Below are positions 55,877-64,000 of a DNA stretch of 64,000 nucleotides, piece by piece; position 1 is the stretch's first letter; each line of letters starts with the position of its first letter. The notes under the pieces were generated by a model. The model was not told the DNA's origin and made no database searches. It saw nothing but the letters and a program-made list of their open reading frames with translations. Source of the DNA: Thozetella sp. PMI_491 (Eukaryota > Ascomycota > Sordariomycetes > Chaetosphaeriales > Chaetosphaeriaceae); contig MU270069.1 in the NCBI GenBank assembly GCA_021432635.1, forward strand, positions 124,001 through 188,000, read 5' to 3'. The position numbers were made by a program, and so were the translations under genes.

Positions 55877-57415
55877 GGTCACGAAGCTGTGCTATTTTGG
55901 GGGGGGGGGGGGGCAGCCGCTGCGTCTATGTGGCCAAGGATCCTTTGCATTCCCCAACACCGACACTCAAACGGGCATTGGCAGCTGCAGTTTCCAGACC
56001 GGTCCCTTTTCCAAGAGGAAGGAAAGGGAGGGGCGGGGAGTTCGGGAAATCGCGGTCCACTTCGCCTCGTTTATCTGTTTATCGCAAACCCCAATTGAGA
56101 TTACCGCCTCCTTTGGAGCTAAAAGATCGGGCGGTCGTCTATAGCAGATTAAAGACGCAGGCAGGGACCTGCCACTTGCTCACTCCCTGCGCCGCCTACC
56201 TACTGTACCTAGCGACAATGTCAGGCCAGGGGCCGTCGTCGCCCCGAAGGTGGTGGCCAGATCCGCGAGCCAAGTCAGGTGGTGCTGCACAGCGTAGAGC
56301 ACTTGGCATAGCTATCGGGTAGAGCCGCACTGATTGGTGGAGAGAACCCAGCCTGCCTAGCCTGCCTAGCCTGCCTTGCTTGCCAGGGCAAGTTGGCGGT
56401 GGTCGTCAGATTAGAGGCGGTGGGTGCGCCGACGTCTGTTCGCCCAGCACGACAGACAGCACGACAGCACACAGACCACCCAAGCTGTTCCAGCGCACCG
56501 GAGTGCCAGCCCCGGGCCCCTTTCTGGCGTCTGGAGGCCCGTTGATCCGTTAGCCGACCCACTTGGCAGGCCCCTGCAGGGCTGCCTTCCCGCTCAAGCC
56601 AGCCAAGCCAGTTAAGCCAGTCTTTTCTCGATGCCCCCAGGTCCCAGCTCGATCCCCAATGGGTTTGGGGGGGATCCCGGGCGTACCCCCCTACATGAAA
56701 CCTGGTGCGTCAGAGGCCGATCGATGACAGCATCCGAGGCGGCGTGGGTGTGCTTGTTTTTAGATTCACATCGGCGGCGCTGCGCTGAAATCTCAAGACC
56801 TCGGGCGAGCATGCATGGAGAGCGACGCCCATGCTTGCGGTGCTCCCCCGGGGGTCCCTCCCTTCACCCGTCGTCTGAACCTCTCATTACTGCCCGCAAG
56901 GGCACATACCGTCCAGGGTCGAAGAGTTCTCGTCTCCCTGGCGAGAGGGGCGGCGAGGTACCGAACCACAAACGCAGCCTCGGCCGCCGTCCCATCCGAG
57001 AGTGATCGCGCATTAACGTTAGGAAATCCCTGGAGACGCGGGAGGAGCCCTGTCGGTCCGTCATCCTACGATGTAGGACCCTGGCCGAGTCGCCTCCTGA
57101 TCCTGGTCTGCTAGCTCTTCCCTATAATCTCGCTCCATTATTAGGCCCAGATTGGCGCACTGGATATGGTGCCCGTCACCAGCGAACCAGTCTCGCGCTG
57201 CCGAAGCATGAACGACTACTGCGTAAGCAGAAACTGTTTTCCTGTTTCTTCGGCAGCCCCTCCCCAATGACGAGCGGTGCTCGACTTGGCTAAATACTCG
57301 CCCCGGCTGCGCGCTCGATACCCAGCCCGTGGAATCCGTTTCTCGTCGTCTCGCCTTTCATCGTGTTCAAGCCGTGGATCGTCTCGCAACGTTTGTTCCC
57401 CGGCTAAAGTCAAAG
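55877..57415. other. Divergent intergenic region, pseudouridine gene / GPI protein
   Basis: About 1.5 kb. It contains the G15 run, a CCTGCCTAG-type repeat at about 56350-56385 and AAGCCAG-type repeats at 56593-56622. No ORF is convincing. Confidence 0.55.
55899..55913. repeat. C15 tract (gene strand) 23 bp upstream of the PsuG-PsuK ATG
   Basis: 15 G on the + strand, i.e. C15 in the 5' leader of the minus-strand gene, similar in placement to the C19 tract before palF. Confidence 0.8.
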
Positions 57416-58350
57416 ATGTTCTCTCTGCTCCCTGCGGTGCTGCTAGCGGCCCGGAGTGCGGCGGCCATCAACTTCACAGTGGCAGGCGGCCAGATCTTCA
57501 CGCCCGGTCTGGCCGTCGTGGACGCCCCTCAGCCGGGCACGCCGCTGGGTGGAGGTGTGTTTGTTCCCGCATTCAACCGCCCGCCCCCGAGACCCGGGAT
57601 TCTGGGATAGATTGACCACTGACACCGGGTGCAGACTTGATCGAAGTGGCACTAGATGTGTCTGCCAATGGAAGGCTACCCTTGCCGCCATACGCGGACG
57701 ATAGCCCTAGCAAGATATACAACATCACCATCTTCCTATCTAGCTATGACACGGGGAAGAACCTGACCATCACGAATGGAACTGCGACGTTCAACAACGC
57801 TAGTCTGGGCGACATTATGCAGCAGGAGCCGGGTAGCACGGTCAAGCACGTGAAGTGGAAGTGGCCGTCCTGCCTGACTGGTAATGGTCAGCCCACAACC
57901 GCAGACAGTCCTCGAGGCGTGTACAACGTGAGCTACTTACTACCCCCAGCACTGTCGTGTGCGGCGCAACTAAAAAATGTCGACCCTTAGGTCTCCATCC
58001 GGCAGAACTTCCGTCTCAACGGCGTGGATCACTACACCATTTTTGATCTGCCCATTTCGGTCACCAACGAGATTCCGGACGACCTGACCCGGCCCTCGTG
58101 TGACGACCTGAACAACCCGCTCTTGTCTCCAGACGAGATCAACATGAACGACACCGATACCCTAGGTCCTCTGTTCGCTCCCGGGGACTCGACCGTTGTT
58201 CAGTCCTCCGGCACCAGCGGCAGCGGTCTAGGTCCAAGCAAGCCCGAGGCGGGAGCCACCGGCCTCGGCAACGGGGCCGCCGTGGCTCGGGTTGGCAAGG
58301 GAGCCCAGATGGCATGCCTTGTGGCAATCGTCGTGGCGATGCTGTGGTAA
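57416..58350 (+). CDS. Secreted GPI-type protein of unknown function
   Basis: Exons 57416-57554, 57635-57927 and 57991-58350, with introns of 80 and 63 bp, give 263 residues. A signal peptide (MFSLLPAVLLAARSAAA) is followed by a beta-rich domain (INFTVAGGQIFTPGLAVV, then LIEVALDVSANGRLPLP, IYNITIFLSSYDTGKNLTI). It has several N-glycosylation sequons and one Cys pair (WPSCL, RPSCDD). A Gly/Ser linker and a C-terminal hydrophobic tail (MACLVAIVVAMLW) suit GPI anchoring. The pattern matches a conserved family of secreted ascomycete proteins without assigned function, so I give none. Confidence 0.82.
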
Positions 58351-59327
58351 CCAGAGGGAATGATGGCATTCTTCGCGTCGTGCGAGGTCCGAGGCAATAT
58401 GCACCGTGAGACTAAAATGATACCCCGGGGTTTGGCGGCCAAGGCGTTCTCAGGAAGCTGGAACACATATCCTCTTGATACGCAACCCCTCCTTGCTTGG
58501 TCTGTTTATATTCTTATACCTACGTAATTACTGTGCGGACGGCCCTGTACAAGCTTCCTTCGTTTTCTCATACCTCATCTTCGAAGTAGTTGCCAAAGAC
58601 AACAGGCAATACAGTTAATATATATAACCTTGATACAATCAAGGAGAGGGCAGCTGTTTGAGCAATGACCCGAAGAAACAACTAGACCTGGGTTTGACTT
58701 TAGCTGGACTTGTGTGGCATCCACGTTCTAAAACTGTTCCGCGAAGAAACCTAGTTAAGGGGTTTACTATCGCGCGTTTGACGATCGCTTAGGCTACTCA
58801 GACTGGGGCCGATCGATCCACCCAGACAACTGCACCCCCCCTTTCGTGTGAACTGGGTACTGTACTCCGTATCAATTGGGCCTCCAAGAGTTGAGTCGCG
58901 TGGAGCAATCAGGTGGAACGGCTTGGCTCTGCCCAAGCAACTAAATTCGAACGAGGACTTCAGGCCTATTTGTATATCTGCATGGGAGCAGTAGGATCCC
59001 TTTCATATGGCACACAACGGGATTAAACAACCTTCTTGTATTGGATGCCGTCTTAACTGTCCAGTCTAGATGCGAGTCTCTAGGCCCTGTGCCTCCCCGC
59101 CTCTAAGTTCGTTGCCCGCCTCGCATGTTTCTCGTTATTGTCTTTTATCCAAAGACAGGCTCCAGTGTTCATATAGCAGAAAATGAGGCCAAACGCCAAT
59201 AGTATGCATCCCTACTTACTCGCCCCGGCCCCAGTTTGCGCAAATGAGTGTATGTTCCGTGTGAAAAGAAAGGAAAAAAGGACTATTCATGCTGTCAAAA
59301 ATGCAGGACGCTATGAATGCTAGCCAC
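58351..59327. other. Convergent intergenic region
   Basis: About 980 bp between two stop codons, clearly AT-richer than the genes (for example 58500-58640). It holds two 3' UTRs and nothing I can identify. Confidence 0.55.
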
Positions 59328-62300
59328 TTAGTTCTGCTTGTTGAGCAGCTTGCCTGCCACTGCCATACCTGCGAACAGCATCATGAACCTCGGGAGCAGG
59401 CGTTCCCCGCTGTCTTGTTCCCCGGCCGCCGCGTCTAACAGGGCCCCAGCGCTCTTCGCCCGTCGCTTCCGCCCCTTCTTGGCCCTTGCCCTCTTCTCCA
59501 GGCTGGCAGCATTGGGAACTGGCGTGCTTGGCGCGCTGTCGCTGGTGACGGGGAGGCTTTGCAGTGGGAGGCTGTACCGGCGGGCACCACCTAGAGCCCC
59601 GCGTAGGCCAACTTCGACCAGACGTGTCTCATGGAGACCTAAGTAGCCGGCAGTCTGGGGACGGTATTCGTGGTGGTGATCTGAGCCGTCATCCGCGTCT
59701 CCGAACGGTATCACATCTTCCACCGAATCGCGACTCCCCAGTTTGGAACTACCCGACCACGAGAGCTGGGACACCGACGAGACGCTGTTCCTTGCCGAAG
59801 GGGCTTCGAGAGCTGCTAGATAGGGCCCTTCATGTGTCGCGTCCAGACCAGGCGTGAGTGGGGCCTCTTCGCCTTTTATATCACCGGACCGGGCCACCTC
59901 GGGGACCTTGGGGACCGGAGACGTACTTGCGGGCCCGATGGTCGGATCCGTGAGCGGGATCCATTCGGGTAAGACGATTCGAGGAGCTGGTCTCACGACA
60001 TTTCCGGCGCCTGCATCGCTGGACACGGACTGCAACGGGCTCAATTCGGGCCCGCGGTTCACCCCCACCGGAGGTCCGAAGCTCTCGGCTAGGGATCCAT
60101 TCGGGTCCTCGGGGTCAGCGACCTTTCCAATTGGTTCCTGCTCTACAGAACCCGAGTCGATCGTCTCGGCCTCGGGGCACTCGTGGCCGGCCGAGGTGTT
60201 TGCTGCAGCAGTAATGTCTGCGATGGCTGTATCGGGTTGATCGGGTTGATTGGGTTGATCGGGTTGATCGGGTTGATCGGTTTGATCGGGTTCGGCCGAC
60301 GGATGCGGCTCCGTGTTGTCCACCGAAAGGGGAATGGCCAGCGTCTCCTCGAGACCTAGCTTTCCTGTCGGCTCACTTATCGGGGCCGAGAACTCAGCAG
60401 CCCTCTCTGCATCCCCCGAGAAATCGGCAGGCTCTGGCTCGTTGGAAAGTGGTGGCGTTTCGAGAGCATTATCTTCCTCAGCCTCGGCATAATTGCTCTC
60501 CCGGTCGTGGACTATCGCTGTACGCAAAAGCTGAAGCGTCGGGCTCCCGGGGTCAAGATCGCTGCTGGACGCCTCACAATCCTCCGCTTCGGTTCCGTCG
60601 ATGAGCGACGAGCCCTGGTTACCAGACTCGTCGCCTGCCTCCTCGGGTAACGAGACAAGCCGAGGATAGTGGTACATGGTCCCTGCATCTAGTGCTTCCA
60701 TCTCTCTTCCCTTGCTCGTGGCCCCCACTGCAGATACGGGGCCGACAGCAACATTGGCTTCCGAATGAGAGGACTCCGGAATTATAGGGTCGTAGCATAC
60801 CTCGGTCGCGGGGGTTATTGGGTCTTTGCGGCTAGACAACGTTTGGAGGTAGATGGGCGTTGTTAGCATGTTGTACCTTGGTGACGAATCGCCTCCCGAG
60901 CTGAGCCCTGGTGTCGACGGTGCCGTCGAAGGTTCCATCTCCGGGTCCGCATAGTCTGTCGAGTTCTGCGTTTCGCACTTGGAGGTGTCTCCGAGATCCA
61001 GACTGCTGTTGTCGGGCTCTTCGGTCTCGGAGAGCGTTTCCATGATGTCCAATTTGGACCGAGCGAACTCATCAACCGGGCTAGCCGGCTGCCCCGAGGT
61101 CAGATCACCCTCAGCGTCTAAGACTCCCAGAATGTCGGGGGCCAAGGTCTGGTACGGCTCGCCGTCAACAGTTGGTCTGGATGCCGGGAGCAAAGGCTGC
61201 TGCTCATCATACAAGGGGACTGCGTCTACTACCACTTCTTGAGTTATTTCTTTGTCGTCAACGCTTATGACCTTGACATCTGTGGCCTTGACAGCTGGGT
61301 TTCCGTTCTCTTCAACACTCTCTCCCAAGTCAAATTTAGGTGGCTCTTCATGGGCACCAGCTGGACTAGCCAATTTTTCGCGTGCTTCTTCCTGCTCTTG
61401 AGCTATGCTGGCTTCATCGGATGAAGATCGCCCTTGTTCGCTGGCCTCTTGGAGAGAAAGCTCACTAATTAGGGTCGAGTCGCTGCTAAGGCGGGTGGGT
61501 GGCGAGTAGCTGCTAGGGAGGAGAGGGAAGACTCGCTGTGCCCGTCCGTTCGCCAGGACGAAGATCGGCTTCACGATACGTTCGGGCTCGACTGCTAGCA
61601 ATGGTCTTGACTCCTCGCAGAGTCGCTCCGCCTTGGTGGCGGGGATATCAACTGGGGGGCCCTGGATGGTTTCGTTGGGCTTGTCTTTGGCTCCTGCCTC
61701 CGCTTTGGAGGGCACTAGAGGCTTACATTCCGAAATGGAAAAGGCCTGATTGGCGTGTATCATCACCGGTCTGTTCTTGCCTTGGCTTGCAGAAGGCCGA
61801 CCGGCCTTCAGCAAACTATCCAACCGAGAAGAGAGCTCGTCTTCTGGAGGGCTTTCGCTAGCGACCACCGAGATTACATCCGCCTCCAGCAGTGCCTCTT
61901 CCTTGTCGTCTAGAGCATCATCCACGGAGCATGTGTCCTTGCAGACGGTGTCGAGATCATGCTGGATTCGTTCCTTGAGCCTCGACATAAATGCTGCCTT
62001 CTCTTCTTCGATTGAACTGAAAGTTTCTCGAATTTTTCCTTTGCGGCGCGCCACCAGCGCTTTGTCGATGACGAGATGGCCTCGTTTGTGGGCACTGAAG
62101 TGGATAGCAATGTCGTGTCCACGAAGGACATCGCCAATGCCCGTCTGGATGCGATCCAGGGCAGCCTCGATAGTCCTGCGGGAGTATGAGGCTTCGCTGT
62201 CCAGATAAAATGCAGCTGGGTCGCTGATTGACCAGCTCATGCTCTTGAGCTCCAGTATTCGAAATTCAAAGTCGTTCATCTTGTTGATCTTGGCATCCAG

Positions 62301-63425
62301 CTCCTCCACAGCATGCTTTAGTTGGTCCTCGGCCTTTCCCAAGAACTCGACACAGTCGCTATTACCAGGTAGGTTGAACAGACATAGCTTACTCCTGATT
62401 TTGCGGCGTAGATGATCGTAGCGCGGGGTGAGGTTGTTCACAACCCGCAGCTCGATGGATACGGCATCTTCCCTGTAGTGCTGGCATCCGAACTGGGAGC
62501 ACGTGTTGAGGTGATCTTCGAACGCCTTCTTCCTGGGTTCCAAACCTCCTTCAATGGCAGAAAGGCCCTTCCACAAGAGGTCCTCGCTGGCAAAGAGCGT
62601 CAGGGGTGCGGTCTGCTGGCTGCTGACTCTCAGTGTCTTCCTGAAGTCTCGACTGCCCTGACTCGGCTTCCGACTTGATAGGGACAGCTCAACGTGATAT
62701 CCAGGTGTCACCTGGAAACTCTGAGAAGCCTCGACGAAGACGGCGGGGGGGACACATAGAGGCGACATGGGGCCATTCAAGGACGGCGACATCAGCTCGT
62801 TCGCAGTGTGATGTGCCTCCCGGATCGAGCCGTCGAGCCACTTGAAGTCTTTATCATGGCGCCTCAAGAAGAGTCCCACGATCCGGTGGGTGGAGAGGAG
62901 AATTTCCTTGGCGCTCTCGACAGTTAGAGACTGCTTTTGGTATGAAATGAACGTGCGCTCTGCCCATTCCCCAGAGTCCCGCCTCATCATCCGGAATGCG
63001 AGCTCGAATCGCAGCGGTTTTGTTGAACCATCCTCGTCCTTGGTCTTTCGGAACGCGGTCGAGTCCTTGCGGGTGATCAATTCCTGTGAGCAGTGCTCGA
63101 TGCGGCGAAGTAACCCATTGCATATCCTGTCCGTGGGCTTGAAGTTTGGTGAGCTACCGTAGGTCCTAGCGTACCTTGAACGCACGGCAGGGTCGTCAAA
63201 CCTGACGGCGACGTGGACGAGGAGCGGCGGGTCGTCTGGGCGGCCTCGCTCCTCGTCCAAGACTGGCGACAGCAGCCCCGAGATCCGCTCCCGGTCCATG
63301 CCTATCCTCAAGAAATCCATTCCCGAGGAGTTGTGAGGGAGGCTGGGCTTCGGCCTAGTCACAGTTTTCCTTGGGGAAGGCGGAGGGCTTGCAGAGCGGG
63401 TCGAAGAGGAGTAGTCCCACGCCAT
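59328..63425 (-). CDS. Large conserved-looking protein of unknown function
   Basis: A single open exon of 1365 residues from the ATG at 63425. The frame is open for 28 more codons upstream but begins there with TTG, so an upstream exon cannot be excluded. The N-terminal half (about 30-560) looks folded: LLVHVAVRFDDPAVRSRYARTY, an alpha-helical part (AEDQLKHAVEELDAKINKMN) and a basic segment VIDKALVARRKGKIRETFSS. The second half is acidic and Ser/Pro/Glu-rich, with a short QPD repeat. The C-terminus ends in a basic patch (KRARAKKGRKRRAKSAG) and a weakly hydrophobic helix (RFMMLFAGMAVAGKLL) that could be a tail anchor. I recognise no family. Confidence 0.75.
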   Translation of the reverse strand: MAWDYSSSTRSASPPPSPRKTVTRPKPSLPHNSSGMDFLRIGMDRERISGLLSPVLDEERGRPDDPPLLVHVAVRFDDPAVRSRYARTYGSSPNFKPTDRICNGLLRRIEHCSQELITRKDSTAFRKTKDEDGSTKPLRFELAFRMMRRDSGEWAERTFISYQKQSLTVESAKEILLSTHRIVGLFLRRHDKDFKWLDGSIREAHHTANELMSPSLNGPMSPLCVPPAVFVEASQSFQVTPGYHVELSLSSRKPSQGSRDFRKTLRVSSQQTAPLTLFASEDLLWKGLSAIEGGLEPRKKAFEDHLNTCSQFGCQHYREDAVSIELRVVNNLTPRYDHLRRKIRSKLCLFNLPGNSDCVEFLGKAEDQLKHAVEELDAKINKMNDFEFRILELKSMSWSISDPAAFYLDSEASYSRRTIEAALDRIQTGIGDVLRGHDIAIHFSAHKRGHLVIDKALVARRKGKIRETFSSIEEEKAAFMSRLKERIQHDLDTVCKDTCSVDDALDDKEEALLEADVISVVASESPPEDELSSRLDSLLKAGRPSASQGKNRPVMIHANQAFSISECKPLVPSKAEAGAKDKPNETIQGPPVDIPATKAERLCEESRPLLAVEPERIVKPIFVLANGRAQRVFPLLPSSYSPPTRLSSDSTLISELSLQEASEQGRSSSDEASIAQEQEEAREKLASPAGAHEEPPKFDLGESVEENGNPAVKATDVKVISVDDKEITQEVVVDAVPLYDEQQPLLPASRPTVDGEPYQTLAPDILGVLDAEGDLTSGQPASPVDEFARSKLDIMETLSETEEPDNSSLDLGDTSKCETQNSTDYADPEMEPSTAPSTPGLSSGGDSSPRYNMLTTPIYLQTLSSRKDPITPATEVCYDPIIPESSHSEANVAVGPVSAVGATSKGREMEALDAGTMYHYPRLVSLPEEAGDESGNQGSSLIDGTEAEDCEASSSDLDPGSPTLQLLRTAIVHDRESNYAEAEEDNALETPPLSNEPEPADFSGDAERAAEFSAPISEPTGKLGLEETLAIPLSVDNTEPHPSAEPDQTDQPDQPDQPNQPDQPDTAIADITAAANTSAGHECPEAETIDSGSVEQEPIGKVADPEDPNGSLAESFGPPVGVNRGPELSPLQSVSSDAGAGNVVRPAPRIVLPEWIPLTDPTIGPASTSPVPKVPEVARSGDIKGEEAPLTPGLDATHEGPYLAALEAPSARNSVSSVSQLSWSGSSKLGSRDSVEDVIPFGDADDGSDHHHEYRPQTAGYLGLHETRLVEVGLRGALGGARRYSLPLQSLPVTSDSAPSTPVPNAASLEKRARAKKGRKRRAKSAGALLDAAAGEQDSGERLLPRFMMLFAGMAVAGKLLNKQN
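60231..60291 (-). repeat. Coding 9 bp tandem repeat (Gln-Pro-Asp units)
   Basis: About six copies of a 9 bp unit (TTGATCGGG on the + strand) inside the 1365-residue gene, giving QPDQPDQPNQPDQPD. Copy number is likely variable among strains. Confidence 0.85.
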
Positions 63426-64000
63426 TCTGACGCAGCGTGGGTCTGGAGACTGAAACTGGTCGAAAATCTTGACCCTTGGCGAGGTCTTGGTTGGACAAAG
63501 GGTGGCCAAGTATCAGATAGGTAATTTACAGAGACGAGATCTGTGCTGCTCTAGGAGGCATTCGGCACTGATTAAGGGCAAGCACTCGATGGGGAGGGGC
63601 CATCGTTGCCCATACCATACGTCTCTTGCTCGTGTTTGTAGACGAGGGGCATCGAGGGGCAGCTACTTGGCTGAGCACGATCAAGACAGCGAGGGCGACT
63701 GCGGTACAAAAGAAAACGAGAGACAACCAGCGCAAGCGAGGTGAAGTAGCAATGCACGGGACACTTCGGGTGCAAGAGGATTAAAGTATCTCGAGCAAGA
63801 TACAAAGAACGACTCGGGAAGAGGGAAAAGAAGAGATGCGTAAAAATAAACAAGGTCGGGGCCCCCAAGAAAACCAGGAAGCTGGAAGCGCCAACGCCAG
63901 AGGGGCAAGGAGGGGGACCGAACCGGTCGGAGAGCGAGTGAGGAGCAGCAGACCTAAGCCAGCGGCGAATCGAGCCACTGGCTGCGGGAAGCACCGCTAG
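63426..64000. other. Upstream region of the large unknown gene
   Basis: 575 bp to the right edge, presumably 5' UTR and promoter of the minus-strand gene. It is purine-rich on the + strand at 63800-63860. No gene is seen. Confidence 0.5.

Overview
The window is nuclear DNA of a filamentous ascomycete, most likely a sordariomycete. The genes carry many 48-84 bp introns with GT(A/G)AGT-type donors and CTAAC/CTGAC-type branch sites. The proteins resemble those of the Neurospora/Chaetomium lineage: PalF, HxB, the PsuG-PsuK fusion and the BAR-type RhoGEF. Genes are separated by 0.1-3 kb of GC-rich intergenic DNA. I see no transposon, rRNA, tRNA, CRISPR or virus-derived sequence.

Layout. 1-5499 (-): a large RhoGEF with DH and BAR domains, cut by the left edge. 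7438-11445 (+): telomerase reverse transcriptase with ten exons, tail to tail with an MBOAT/wax-synthase-like acyltransferase (11574-13269, -). 14142-16658 (-): molybdenum cofactor sulfurase (HxB), head to head with the replication licensing factor CDC6 (17282-19261, +). A 2.9 kb spacer with an assembly gap and giant pyrimidine tracts precedes the pH-signalling arrestin PalF (22204-24694, +). 25315-27369 (-): a cysteine-rich single-pass membrane protein. 29082-29890 (+): GINS subunit SLD5. 31255-31998 (+): a short-chain dehydrogenase. 34829-35522 (+): a small GPI-type cell-surface protein. 35770-36786 (-): methylthioribulose-1-phosphate dehydratase. 38411-40463 (+): calnexin. 41682-43480 (+): methylmalonate-semialdehyde dehydrogenase. 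44433-46838 (+): an F-box protein with an overlapping upstream ORF. 47860-49130 (+): a membrane-anchored SDR. 50799-52868 (+): a phenol 2-monooxygenase-like flavoprotein. 53269-55876 (-): a fused pseudouridine-5'-phosphate glycosidase / PfkB kinase. 57416-58350 (+): a secreted GPI-type protein. 59328-63425 (-): a 1365-residue protein I do not recognise.

This is mostly a housekeeping neighbourhood, not an obvious gene cluster. TERT, CDC6 and SLD5 all act in chromosome replication and lie within 22 kb, but HxB, PalF and others are interleaved. The most interesting signals are: the intron-dense TERT; a cluster of four PacC-type hexamers, two in a perfect inverted repeat, upstream of palF; long C tracts that recur near start codons and 3' splice sites; a start-stop-overlapping uORF on the F-box gene; and the fused, apparently mitochondrial pseudouridine catabolism protein. 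All splice models were built by reading junctions and family motifs by eye; no alignment was run.
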